64,000 nucleotides of DNA from Ignisphaera cupida (GCF_030186535.1 NZ_JASNVW010000001.1:186001-250000), one strand, 5' to 3'; positions 51,031-61,125 are shown, numbered from the stretch's first letter. Program-made: numbers and translations. The notes: generated by a model not told the origin, from the letters alone.

Positions 51031-51045
51031 GAATAGCGATTATAT

Positions 51046-51657
51046 ATGGCAAAGGAGAATCTTATTAGAATAGCTATTGTGCAAAACATTGAGTATGAGA
51101 AATGCAGAGAATTGGTGGAGGCATTAAAAAAGCAACATGTTGATGCAATACTTGTATGTGGAGGTATAGGCCAATGCCTTAGTGTGCTAGAGGTAAATAA
51201 AAAACTATTTGGGATAACGAATATTGATGATGATACACATGTTGTAAAAGCCTTGAAAAATAGAGAAGCATTTGTAGCTGGCTCCTGGCAATTAATAGAA
51301 AAGAACGTGTGTATCGGTGGTGTTGATGCCAAAAACCCTGTGCAAAATGTTGAAAGACTTGAACGCACAATACTATCTCAATGCTCCTTCGCTATAATAA
51401 TATCGTATTATCCTTTGAAGAAATCAATCTGTGCTAAAGCAGAGTTTATGGGTAGAAGTCTAAGCTTTGGACTGAAGTCAATTTTTAAAAACAAAAGTAA
51501 ACAAATAAAGTATTTGGTAATAGCATGCAATAAAAACTTTGTGCATAGCTTTTGCAAACAAACTCTGGATTCAGAGGGGCTTCTCGTAACAACGAATGAA
51601 TCGTTTATTTCATTGTTGGTAGATTTACAAAATCTTGATGTTGCTATTGTTAAGTGA
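51046..51657 (+). CDS. Calcineurin-like phosphoesterase relative lacking catalytic residues
   Basis: About 203 residues. The order of elements (ILVCGGIGQCLSVLEVNKK, GITNIDDDTHVVKAL, VCIGGVDAKNPVQNVERLE) mirrors small metallophosphoesterases (GDx, GNxD and GGxxP blocks), but the DxH and GDxxD metal ligands are missing or changed (VCGG for aGDi, TNID for GNxD). It is probably a non-catalytic ligand-binding derivative (inference). It lies between the GfcR-like regulator and a radical SAM gene. Confidence 0.5.
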   Translation: MAKENLIRIAIVQNIEYEKCRELVEALKKQHVDAILVCGGIGQCLSVLEVNKKLFGITNIDDDTHVVKALKNREAFVAGSWQLIEKNVCIGGVDAKNPVQNVERLERTILSQCSFAIIISYYPLKKSICAKAEFMGRSLSFGLKSIFKNKSKQIKYLVIACNKNFVHSFCKQTLDSEGLLVTTNESFISLLVDLQNLDVAIVK

Positions 51658-51663
51658 CTAGAT

Positions 51664-53223
51664 ATGAGTAATGATGAATTCGTGGTGTTCAAACCTAGGA
51701 GAGAAAACTATGTTTTGAGTAAAAGGGGTAGACCAAGTGATATTAAAATAGGTATTTTAATGACTATACCCTATAGAGCAGCTGTTTCATCTCTATTCTT
51801 TCAGATGGCTTACACATATCTAAATAGTTTGGAAAATGTAATTGCATATAGATATGTTTTTGATATTGAGAACAAAAGAGTTGAGGCACTAGATACCGAG
51901 ATGAATCTCAAAAAACTTGATGCAATCTTAATATCGCTGCCATTTGAGCTGGACTATGTAACAGCTACATACATTCTCATCAGACTTGGTCTTTTGCATA
52001 AAGAAAAGGGAAAAGCGAAACCAATTATTATTGCAGGAGGTTTAGCTGCTTCCTCTAATCCACTACCATTAACAGATATTGTAGATGCTGTTTTGATAGG
52101 AGAAGCTGAGGATGTTTTAGCTGATATCGCATATTCCATGGGAGCATCAAATCCTATTGAGGAACTTGAGAATATAAAATGTATTCACACAACACCTTTT
52201 AGTGGTGTTAGGAAAAAGTGTCTTGTTTCAAATCTTGATAAAAGCTATCATGCTGTTCACCAATTCTATTCTGTTGATGAAGAGCCTATATATGGGTATG
52301 GTATTAGAGTTGAGGCTTCTAGGGGTTGTCCCTATTTATGTGCTTTTTGCATGGAAGCTCACGTACTATATCCATTTAGATATAGAAGTATTGCAAATAT
52401 TGAAAACATTGTTTTTAAAGGAATAGAGTTTCTAAAAATTCGAAGAACTATTCTATATTCCTTATCATTGTTCAGTATACCAGGTATTGATCAGCTTCTA
52501 AACAAGTTTATTGATATGGGTATAGAGGCTTCAATACCATCTATAAGAATAGAACATTTAACACATAAAAGACTGGAAATGATAAAACAATTAGGTCAGA
52601 AAACAATTACACTAGCTCCCGAAACTCTCTTAACTAACTACAGCTGCAGAATTGGAAAATGCTATAATTTAGAGTCTTTAGTAGAAGCCATTGAATTTTC
52701 CTACAAAACTGGTTTTGATCATGTAAAACTCTATCTCATTACAGGTTTTCCAGATGTTAGTATTGAAGATGAGGTACATTCATTTAAGGAATTCATGAAC
52801 AAACTTAGTTTTATAAAGAGAAGAAAATTTATTGAAATATCAATAAACCCCCTTGTACCTAAGCCATGGACCCCATACCAGTTTCTTCCACCAGAAATAG
52901 TGTTAAAAGCAAAGAAAAACATTGATGCATATAAATCAATTAAGAGTTCAGTTTTTCGGTTATCAGCTTTAAGTCCAGAATGGGCCTTTGCTCAAGCTGT
53001 TATAGCACTAGGCGACAAAAACACATCAAAATTATTGATTGACTGGGCTTTAAATGGATTAGGATTACAAGGCTTTAGAAAAGCTCTTACTGCTTTGAGT
53101 CAAGAATTGAAAAAGTATATAAAGTATGGCTGGGAGAATCTACCATGGCTCGATGTTGTAGACTTAGGCATACCAATAAGATATTTAGAGTTGAGAGCCA
53201 AATTCCTAAAAATTAAAAATTAG
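51664..53223 (+). CDS. Radical SAM protein with B12-binding-like N-terminus
   Basis: The motif CPYLCAFC (Cys222, Cys226, Cys229) follows a Rossmann-like N-terminal domain (DAILISLPFELDYV, IIAGGLAASSNPLPL) without DxHxxG. It has 519 residues. The TIM-barrel part shows LAPETLLTNYSCRIGKC, where an extra Cys pair may hold a second cluster. ATG 51664 lies six bases after the phosphoesterase-like gene, so the three genes form one operon. Reaction unknown. Confidence 0.83.
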   Translation: MSNDEFVVFKPRRENYVLSKRGRPSDIKIGILMTIPYRAAVSSLFFQMAYTYLNSLENVIAYRYVFDIENKRVEALDTEMNLKKLDAILISLPFELDYVTATYILIRLGLLHKEKGKAKPIIIAGGLAASSNPLPLTDIVDAVLIGEAEDVLADIAYSMGASNPIEELENIKCIHTTPFSGVRKKCLVSNLDKSYHAVHQFYSVDEEPIYGYGIRVEASRGCPYLCAFCMEAHVLYPFRYRSIANIENIVFKGIEFLKIRRTILYSLSLFSIPGIDQLLNKFIDMGIEASIPSIRIEHLTHKRLEMIKQLGQKTITLAPETLLTNYSCRIGKCYNLESLVEAIEFSYKTGFDHVKLYLITGFPDVSIEDEVHSFKEFMNKLSFIKRRKFIEISINPLVPKPWTPYQFLPPEIVLKAKKNIDAYKSIKSSVFRLSALSPEWAFAQAVIALGDKNTSKLLIDWALNGLGLQGFRKALTALSQELKKYIKYGWENLPWLDVVDLGIPIRYLELRAKFLKIKN

Positions 53224-53263
53224 TGAAGCAGATATAGCAACACTACTTATTCCACACATCTCT

Positions 53264-54118
53264 TTATAAGTTCTGCATATTCACTACTGATGGATGTACC
53301 CTTCTTTCAATATAATCGAATGCACTAAGTAATCTCATTCTATGTGTTATAGAGTCTTTAAGTTCTTTGTAAATAGATATTCCACTACCTATATCACCAA
53401 ATCTTATTGGCTTTATTAACACATTTGATAGGTTGTATCCAAAGATTTTTAAAAGGCTCATTAAACCAGGGTGTATTATTAGAGTGAATTCTTTTTTGGC
53501 AATTCTAGATACTAGAGATAGTATAATTGGGTCATAGGTGGATAATATAACTATATCGCATATTGGCTTCTCATCATATATTGACACATGCTCACCTTTG
53601 ATAATATCATGCCATAGCGTATGTGAGGGAACGATATATACCTTTGAAGCATTTAGTTGAGAAACATAGGCAAAAGGCACTATAGAGAGATCATTGCCAA
53701 CAATCAGCACATTAGCTCCTTTTACAGTATCCAGTAAATGTCTTGATACTGAAAGAGTTGCTATAATTAGTGCTTCTAAATCATTGAACTCTTTAGCGTT
53801 AAATACTATAACGCTGTCTTTATTTGCTGTGTGAATGGTTTCGGCAACACCATTATGATCTGCATATACTATTACCCTGTCACCTTCTCTAACGTTAGAG
53901 ACACCAAAACCCACACCCACAATCTTACCAACACCAACAAAACCAAGCACATGTTCAGCACTTTGTGAAACAACCATACATTTTGTAATTGCTTCATCAA
54001 CAATAGACATGTATACATAGCTTATCTTGATTGCAACCTCGTTTTCTGCAATCAAATATCCACTATAGTTTCTCACAAGAGGATCTCCACAATATGATAC
54101 AAAGATTTTGTGATACAA
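53264..54118 (-). CDS. Zinc-type (MDR) dehydrogenase-like protein, degenerate
   Basis: The N-terminal GroES-like fold is seen in AEHVLGFVGVGKIVGVGFGV and REGDRVIVYADHNGVAE, followed by a Rossmann region with ANVLIVGNDLSIVPFAYVSQ where the GxGxxG motif is altered (VGNDLSI). Catalytic zinc Cys/His and structural zinc Cys are not clear. At 284 residues it is ~50 shorter than active MDR enzymes. It may be a non-catalytic or reduced family member. Confidence 0.62.
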   Translation of the reverse strand: MYHKIFVSYCGDPLVRNYSGYLIAENEVAIKISYVYMSIVDEAITKCMVVSQSAEHVLGFVGVGKIVGVGFGVSNVREGDRVIVYADHNGVAETIHTANKDSVIVFNAKEFNDLEALIIATLSVSRHLLDTVKGANVLIVGNDLSIVPFAYVSQLNASKVYIVPSHTLWHDIIKGEHVSIYDEKPICDIVILSTYDPIILSLVSRIAKKEFTLIIHPGLMSLLKIFGYNLSNVLIKPIRFGDIGSGISIYKELKDSITHRMRLLSAFDYIERRVHPSVVNMQNL

Positions 54119-54211
54119 TGCTCAACACTTCCACAATTAACTCTGATTACAACATATAAGCTTATATTTCGCTCCATTAAGGTGTGTGAATATGTCGTAG
54201 GTGAAGAGTTT

Positions 54212-55440
54212 TTGGCACGTTAGATAAGGATGTATTTGAAGAGCTTTACTCAAGTGATGTTAAGTTACTTAAAGAACAAGGCATTTCTACTCTTGAAATA
54301 CCAGCAAATACTGAAAAAGTCATAAACTTTGCTAGTGGATTGCCCGATCCTAGAACAATTCCAAAAAATGAGATAAAAGAGATTATTGCAGAAGCCTTTG
54401 AAATATATGGATACCAAGTTCTGCAATACTCACCATCATCTGGTCTTTCCAAGCTAGTTAAGGAGGTAATAAAGTTTGTTTATAGAACAAGGGGTTTGAG
54501 AGCCAATCTAAACAATGTTATTATCGTTTCTGGTTCTCAACAAGGTTTAGAGCTTGTATCAAGAATTTTCATAGATCCTGGCGATATTGTTGTTGTTGAG
54601 GAGCCGACATATCTTCTTGCTTTAAATGTATTTAAATTAAGAAAGGCTAGAATCGTTTCCGTACCTGTTGATGACGAGGGTATGGATGTAAATGTTTTGG
54701 AGGATATAGTCAAGGATTTGAAGAAAGATGGTAAAAAGCCTAAGATTGTATATACTATGCCAGTAGCTCAAAATCCTACTGGAGTAACTATGAGTATTAA
54801 TAGAAGGAAGCATCTTTTAGAATTAGCAGAAAAATACAATTTCATCATAGTGGAGGATGACGCATATGGGCTTTTAAGTTTCGACTATGAACAACCACCA
54901 ATAGCAAGTTTAATGGGATTAAATAATGTTGTGTACATTTCATCACTTAGCAAAGTTTTGGCACCAGGTCTTAGAGTTGGCTATGTGATTGCAAATGAAA
55001 ACATCATTAATAAGATGTATGTGTTGAAGCAATTCATGGACTTAGGAACATCAGTATTAGGACAAGCAATAGCTCAAATAGCTTTAGAAAAAGGTGTTGT
55101 TGATAAAAATGCTGAATATGCTAAAAGACTTTACAGACTCAAAAAGAATCTCATGATAGAGCTCATAGATGGCATGTTCTTTTCAGAGTCTTGGAGAAGT
55201 AATCCCAAAGGAGGCTTCTACATTTGGGTAAAGCTTAATAAGAACATTGACACCAGAAAATTGTTTGAGCAAAGCAAAAGAAATGGTGTTATATTTACGC
55301 CTGGAGCAAATCTTTGTGTAAATACTTATAGATGTTTAGATGCTATGAGACTTAGCTACTCAAACCCATCTGAAGATGAAATAAGAATTGGTATTTATAG
55401 ACTATCTTCGCTGATTAGGGAGATGGCAAATGTTTCTTAG
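54212..55440 (+). pseudogene. PLP-dependent aminotransferase (class I/II), apparent 5' frameshift
   Basis: Similar to 2-aminoadipate/aromatic aminotransferases. PLP features: YSPSSGLSKLVKEV, AQNPTG, VEDDAYG and LSKVLAPGLRVG with the Schiff-base Lys. The open frame runs from 54205 to 55440 and encodes the family N-terminus (SSDVKLLKEQG, INFASGLPDPRTIP), yet its first start codon is TTG 54340, inside the conserved SGLPDP motif. A TTG at 54212 with AGGTGA eight bases upstream is in the wrong frame and hits a stop after three codons. One extra base near 54220 would restore a ~409-residue gene. Either a sequence error, a non-standard start, a -1 frameshift or a fresh mutation explains it. Confidence 0.7.
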
Positions 55441-55786
55441 TAGTGGTAAGCTCGTTAAAAATCCTCAACTAATTCACAAGTATTTAGATGAGCTTAGAAA
55501 AAGAGGTTTAGATCCTTCCATATTATTACCAAGCAGAGAAGATATCGACTTAATTGAAAATAGTGTTAAGAAGGGGTTAAGCATGCTTAAAATAATGGAT
55601 GATCTTATAAACAACTATTTGAGAAGAATAGATCCTGTCATTGCTAAGAAAGTTTTTAAGGAAGTAACAAATGAGGATGTAGATGAGGAAACGGCAGCAT
55701 ATTTAATAGCTAAAGAGCTTTCAGCTTGGACTCTTGAAATAGCTGAAGCACTAAATATTATCATGATTAGTGATGTAATAAGATGA
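55430..55786 (+). CDS. Hypothetical helical protein, 118 aa
   Basis: Mostly alpha-helical (LSMLKIMDDLINNYLRRI, EETAAYLIAKELSAWTLEIA), no cysteines. I do not recognise the family. ATG 55430 overlaps the last 11 bases of the aminotransferase frame (Met-Ala-Asn-Val-Ser end), so it is probably cotranslated, which argues that the aminotransferase is still expressed. The Ard1-like gene follows 18 bases later. Confidence 0.65.
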   Translation: MFLSSGKLVKNPQLIHKYLDELRKRGLDPSILLPSREDIDLIENSVKKGLSMLKIMDDLINNYLRRIDPVIAKKVFKEVTNEDVDEETAAYLIAKELSAWTLEIAEALNIIMISDVIR

Positions 55787-55804
55787 GCAAGTGTGAGATA
55801 TTAT

Positions 55805-56293
55805 ATGAATAGCGATATGCGTATTAAAATTAGACCAGCCACGGATAAAGACATAGACTATGTTATTGCCATAAACATAGAGTGTCTTCCAGAGCACTAT
55901 CCACTTTCTTTTTGGTTAGAACATTTAAGTAAATATGGTGATGTTTTTTATGTTGCAGAAGTTGATGATAAAATTGTTGGCTATGTATTAACAAGAGTTG
56001 AGGAGGGCGAATCATTATTTCACATAGGTAAAAAAGTGAAGAAGGGACACATTGTAAGTGTTGCTGTTAGGGAAAACTACAGAAGAAGGGGTATAGCAAC
56101 ATATCTTTTGTCAACAGTTTTAAGTATATTAGTTCACTTATACGAAGCTTCAGAAGCTTATTTAGAAGTTAGAGTTAGTAATGTTCCTGCCATAAAACTT
56201 TATGAGAAGCTTGGATTTGAAATTTTGCGAAAAATTGAAGGTTATTATCTCGATGGTGAAGATGCTTATTTAATGGCAAAGAGGCTAAAGTGA
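55805..56293 (+). CDS. Ard1-type N-terminal acetyltransferase (archaeal NatA)
   Basis: Close to Sulfolobus SsArd1: NIECLPEHYPLSFWLEHL, KKGHIVSVAVRENYRRRGIA (acetyl-CoA loop), EVRVSNVPAIKLYEKLGF and the ending YYLDGEDAYLMAKRLK. It acetylates nascent protein N-termini. ATG 55805 is taken as start because GTGAG lies upstream; GTG 55793 is the alternative. About 162 residues. Confidence 0.9.
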   Translation: MNSDMRIKIRPATDKDIDYVIAINIECLPEHYPLSFWLEHLSKYGDVFYVAEVDDKIVGYVLTRVEEGESLFHIGKKVKKGHIVSVAVRENYRRRGIATYLLSTVLSILVHLYEASEAYLEVRVSNVPAIKLYEKLGFEILRKIEGYYLDGEDAYLMAKRLK

Positions 56294-56308
56294 TGTAATT
56301 GCAATTCA

Positions 56309-56725
56309 TTAAATTCTAAGAATCTTCACCTCAACATTTTCCATTTGAGCTAAGCACATAATATTTGCAAAAATCCTTGGCACATAAGGTTCTTGTATAA
56401 CAACAAGTAGTATGTCTGAAAATGTTAAGCATTTTAAAAGCTCATCATATCTATGCTTAGTTACTACACCAGCACCATTACAAAGAATGATGTTATTAGC
56501 ACCTCTTATTGTGATGTTACTACATAGGTTTATTGTGCATGTTACATCATTTGATTTACTTACATCATCAATTATTTGTTCAATATCTTTATAAATGTTG
56601 ATTCCTTTGTTTGTTGATATAAAGGGACAAGTAGTTTTATTGCACAAATAGCCTTTTGATGCTATTGCTATTGCTATCGCTATCTTTTTTCCTCTTGGAA
56701 TTTGAAGTGAAGTATTTTCTCTCAT
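56309..56725 (-). CDS. Hypothetical protein with many cysteines
   Basis: About 138 residues with a Rossmann-like alternation. GKKIAIAIAIASKGYLCNK starts it, followed by CPFIS, CTINLC, CNGAG, LLKC and MCLAQ, seven cysteines in all, which suggests metal or cluster binding. The end EPYVPRIFANIMCLAQMENV is helical. I do not recognise the family. TTG 56728 is also in frame. The zinc-HTH gene lies upstream with ~50 bases between. Confidence 0.62.
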   Translation of the reverse strand: MRENTSLQIPRGKKIAIAIAIASKGYLCNKTTCPFISTNKGINIYKDIEQIIDDVSKSNDVTCTINLCSNITIRGANNIILCNGAGVVTKHRYDELLKCLTFSDILLVVIQEPYVPRIFANIMCLAQMENVEVKILRI

Positions 56726-56774
56726 CAATTACCATGGTATTACTTGGCAATATGCTTAAAAACTTATACAACTC

Positions 56775-57197
56775 TTAATTACTTTCCATCGCAATACTTC
56801 TTCTAATTAAATCAATTGTTGAGTACAAATACTCTTCAACAACAACTGCATGCTTCTTTCTAATATGATCCTCGATTATCTGTATTGGAAGCTCATCTCC
56901 ACAAAGCACACACTTAACAAAAGATCCATTAAGTTTTTTCGTAACTGGCCTAATCTTGGTAATTACTGGTATAGCATATTTTAAAAGTGCTTTTGCTTTT
57001 GTAGCTGATCCAATTTTCTCAACAATTCGCTGAGCATAACCCCTTACTTGGTGTTTGCTTAAACCATACTTTAAGGCTATGACACTAGGGCTTTCACCAT
57101 ATATAAAATAATCAGCAAGAGCATTAACAATATTATCCTTGCCTGCAAGTATCTTAACTATAAGGTATTCTAATACATCTTCAGCTGAAGATCTCAT
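56775..57197 (-). CDS. HTH regulator with a C2H2-type zinc site
   Basis: About 140 residues. The N-terminal part has a helix-turn-helix (SPSVIALKYGLSKHQVRGYA) and the C-terminal part CVLCGDELPIQIIEDHIRKK followed by H gives a CxxC...HxxxxH zinc site. The mixture suggests a DNA-binding transcription factor. A 14-base palindrome overlaps its TATA box, pointing to autoregulation. ATG 57197. Confidence 0.75.
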   Translation of the reverse strand: MRSSAEDVLEYLIVKILAGKDNIVNALADYFIYGESPSVIALKYGLSKHQVRGYAQRIVEKIGSATKAKALLKYAIPVITKIRPVTKKLNGSFVKCVLCGDELPIQIIEDHIRKKHAVVVEEYLYSTIDLIRRSIAMESN

Positions 57198-57471
57198 TGA
57201 AAAAGTCCCAAAATTAAACTAATTTTCATGAAAATATATAAGCTGGCTAGCAAATTGACCAAAAGTCATTTAAAAACTTTAGGTAATTATTATTATTAAA
57301 TTTAAATATTTCTATAGTAATACCTGCAATTACTTTATGACATTTACTCTATAAATTTTGAATCATATGATCAATGAAGTAAATGAGCACATATATTCGT
57401 CGACATTGGTAGATATAGATAAGTACTTAACAGAAAAATCAAGATATACCTAGTAGTGGAGGTAAACATAA
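57198..57471. promoter_or_regulatory. Divergent regulatory region with 14-base palindrome (57222-57235)
   Basis: ATTTTCATGAAAAT is a perfect inverted repeat at 57222-57235, partly within the minus-strand TATA element CTTATATATTTT (~57232-57243) of the zinc-HTH gene. It is a good candidate operator for that regulator or for the neighbouring CopG protein. The rest of the 274-base gap is very AT rich with no gene that I can support. Confidence 0.5.
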
Positions 57472-57708
57472 ATGAGAAATGTAAATACAGAAATAGAACT
57501 GGATATTATGCCTACAAAAGTTATTTCTGTAAAAATAGATTTTGAAACCTTAAATGAAATAGAAACTTTATGCAAAAAACATCACTATAGAAGCAGATCT
57601 GATTTCATAAGAGAAGCCATAAAACTTTACATATATTTACTTAAACAAGTTAATGATAAAAAAGACGTGGAAGAAATGCTAAAAACATGCAAAGGAATTA
57701 CCACATAA
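57472..57708 (+). CDS. CopG/ribbon-helix-helix DNA-binding protein
   Basis: A 78-residue RHH protein: strand TKVISVKIDFETLNEIE, helices CKKHHYRSRSDFIREAIK and LYIYLLKQV. It acts as a dimer. The ribosome-binding site GGAGGT nine bases upstream of ATG 57472 is the strongest in the window, suggesting high expression. No toxin partner is adjacent, so it may act as a general regulator. Confidence 0.85.
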   Translation: MRNVNTEIELDIMPTKVISVKIDFETLNEIETLCKKHHYRSRSDFIREAIKLYIYLLKQVNDKKDVEEMLKTCKGITT

Positions 57709-57797
57709 TTTAGCTTAATACAATGTAAAAGGCGTATACAACACATAAGCTTATCAAAGAGGAGAGTATTATAGACATTTGAGATTAATACATAGAT

Positions 57798-57882
57798 GCG
57801 GGGGTGCCCGAGCCAGGTCAAAGGGGTCGGGCTCAGAACCCGATGGCGTAGGCCTGCGTGGGTTCAAATCCCACCCCCCGCA
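57798..57882 (+). tRNA. tRNA-Leu (anticodon CAG)
   Basis: Acceptor GCGGGGG/CCCCCGC, T arm GTGGG-TTCAAAT-CCCAC and a long variable arm mark a leucine tRNA. The anticodon arm TCGGG-CTCAGAA-CCCGA places CAG at 34-36. Discriminator A at 57882, CCA encoded at 57883-57885. It differs from the UAG tRNA-Leu at 32817 only in the anticodon loop region. Confidence 0.96.
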
Positions 57883-57885
57883 CCA

Positions 57886-58156
57886 GGCACAAATCAATCC
57901 TTTTAACAATTTCTCCAGTTTTTGGTATTCTTATGTGAAAAATGTTAATTTAAGTAATTTTGATGTTAACGACTTTTATTGTAACATAACCAAGTTATGT
58001 TTCTTAGTTTTGCTTATTACGAGTTGAAGTAGAGAAGTGCAGATTCTATTTAGCTTTCTATGTGCATTACAACATTTATTGCTGTAACTAACTAATGAGC
58101 CTTACTGTTTTTAATATTCACATCTATAAAAATATAGTGTGATGTGTGAGATATAA
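57886..58156. other. Intergenic region of 271 bases with one TATA box
   Basis: No gene seen. CTATAAAAAT at 58124-58133 is a good TATA element about 26 bases before ATG 58157, so the next gene is probably leaderless or nearly so. Confidence 0.4.
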
Positions 58157-58519
58157 ATGTCTCAAACAACAAGCAATCAACAGCTTTTAGCAGATGTTTT
58201 GCCATTTTCTAGTCTTGCTGAGTTGAGGCAGAAAGTAGATGAGATGAAACAAAGTGTAGACAGTTTAGGTACCGTTTTTCAGCAAGTGAAAGCACTTATG
58301 TATATAGGTGGGCTTATAGGTCGTTGGAAGGCAATGACATGCAAATCAAATTTAAATGGGTTTTGTACTGGTTGGCGCATTCCAAATGAGATTGTTTTTG
58401 ATGTGAAAAAGAATTTTGGTGAAAATAGCATTGTTGAAAAGGATGGCACCTTCAGATTTAATGTTGCAAATACTGCATTGGTATGTGCTATTTGCCCACT
58501 GTATTCACCAAAGAGCTGA
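58157..58519 (+). CDS. Hypothetical protein, 120 aa
   Basis: N-terminal helical part (LAELRQKVDEMKQSVDSLG) followed by a Cys-rich end: TCKSNLNGFC, then CAICPLY. The four cysteines may hold a metal or cluster. I do not recognise the family. ATG 58157 fits the TATA element. The gene is convergent with the TRASH-like gene. Confidence 0.68.
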   Translation: MSQTTSNQQLLADVLPFSSLAELRQKVDEMKQSVDSLGTVFQQVKALMYIGGLIGRWKAMTCKSNLNGFCTGWRIPNEIVFDVKKNFGENSIVEKDGTFRFNVANTALVCAICPLYSPKS

Positions 58520-58526
58520 GCAACAA

Positions 58527-58778
58527 TTATAATGCCTCTATGCGTTTTTTACTTTTCTCCTCAAGTTCCTTGAACCTATTTTCAAATTCTTGCAGAGTTG
58601 CTGAAACAGCTTTTTCAAGATCTTTATTATCAAGATATAGAATCATTGTTTTAAAGAATTTAAGAGCACATGCTTTTGAATGAAAATGTAGCTCCTTTCC
58701 ACCAGCAGTAATTCTCACTCCTTGCCCCTCATAGAATATTCTGCCACAGGTTACACATCTAATTTTCTTTGTTGGCAT
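58527..58778 (-). CDS. Small zinc-ribbon/TRASH-like protein
   Basis: An 83-residue protein with CVTCGRIFYEGQG and HFHSKACALKFFK, giving a four-ligand metal site as in TRASH or L24e-type ribbons, then a coiled-coil C-terminus. It may bind nucleic acid or metal. Its ATG 58778 overlaps the end of the upstream small gene by 20 bases. Confidence 0.7.
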   Translation of the reverse strand: MPTKKIRCVTCGRIFYEGQGVRITAGGKELHFHSKACALKFFKTMILYLDNKDLEKAVSATLQEFENRFKELEEKSKKRIEAL

Positions 58779-58971
58779 TTTTCATCATCTTCTCAAGATA
58801 TTTATCAAGCTCCAAATTCTTTATCATTTGCTCAACTTTTTTTGTTGCCTCCTCTAAATCATTTGCAGTAACATTGAAGTATATTTTTGTTCCCTTGACT
58901 CTAAATCTAAATCTTGTACCAGGTATTCCCTCATATCTATAAACCTCTACAAGCTCAACATCTATCTTCAT
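58759..58971 (-). CDS. Small hypothetical protein, ~70 aa
   Basis: Beta-rich start (KIDVELVEVYRYEGIPG, FRFRVKGTKIYFNV) followed by a long helix. I do not recognise the family. ATG 58971 is preferred to ATG 58989 because AAGGTAA, which includes the aminotransferase stop, is its ribosome-binding site. It overlaps the TRASH-like gene by 20 bases. The two small genes and the aminotransferase form one transcription unit. Confidence 0.65.
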   Translation of the reverse strand: MKIDVELVEVYRYEGIPGTRFRFRVKGTKIYFNVTANDLEEATKKVEQMIKNLELDKYLEKMMKNANKEN

Positions 58972-58975
58972 AAAA

Positions 58976-60331
<1,356 letters not shown>

Positions 60332-60414
60332 TCACCTAGCTTTTGTTAACATAGTTTCATATTTCCGATAAGTTTTTGAGTTTTTTATTCGAGGTAAGTA
60401 TATTAGGTGAGAAT

Positions 60415-61125
60415 GTGGCTAGGTTAAGCTCTGGTTTTGTAATAGCTGGTGCATATGCTGATAAGATTAGAAGAACAATGTTTGCTCAGCTCAGGGACTA
60501 TATAAAAAGGGATAAGGAGTGGGGTCAGAAAATAGCTTTGGCTGTAGCTCAGCTGAATAGATTACTATATTCTGTTCTTGTTGAACAGCTTAAGATAGAT
60601 AAGGGAGATGTTGTTAGAGTTAGAATTGAATATGACATAGATGAAGCAGGCAAGAACATAGTGTGGAGATGGGATACATTAGCTGTTGAAGTTTTCAGAA
60701 GAATTTCTCAAGAGCAAGTAGATTCCATAGTAAAACAGGTAACGGCAAAAGCATATGAAGTTGCCTTGGCAGCTGTAACATATGATGTATCAAAGCTTGG
60801 AGAGACATTTGATGGGGATATAGTGTTCTCAATAAAGCTTGGCGAAAGAGAGGTGGGGGCAGCAATTATAACAACATTTAATGAGTCCTTAGCTGTTTTA
60901 AAGAGAGGTGCTGTTGTAGAGCCAACTCCTGCAATCTTTGAGAAGGTGAGACTTGAAATTCAGCCTGGAAAAAGCATTGAGGATTCTCTTAAATCGGCTT
61001 TGTCACTAGTTATGCAAGCAGCTAGGCACGTAGGTTACGATGAAGCTTTAAAGATTATGAATGCTATTAGGGAAAGAGTAGCTGCAGCTCCGGTTGAAAA
61101 AATAGAGGAGGAGGAAGAGGAATAA
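60415..61125 (+). CDS. DUF2258-like crenarchaeal protein
   Basis: About 236 residues. ARLSSGFVIAGAYADKIRRT, followed by MFAQLRDYIKRDKEW, matches the DUF2258 family as I recall it (ThermoDBP-related proteins), which are candidate ssDNA-binding proteins. The end is a poly-Glu tail (EKIEEEEEE). GTG 60415, behind AGGTGA, is the likely start; TTG 60376 is in frame but no ribosome-binding site precedes it. The function is not established. Confidence 0.55.
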   Translation: MARLSSGFVIAGAYADKIRRTMFAQLRDYIKRDKEWGQKIALAVAQLNRLLYSVLVEQLKIDKGDVVRVRIEYDIDEAGKNIVWRWDTLAVEVFRRISQEQVDSIVKQVTAKAYEVALAAVTYDVSKLGETFDGDIVFSIKLGEREVGAAIITTFNESLAVLKRGAVVEPTPAIFEKVRLEIQPGKSIEDSLKSALSLVMQAARHVGYDEALKIMNAIRERVAAAPVEKIEEEEEE

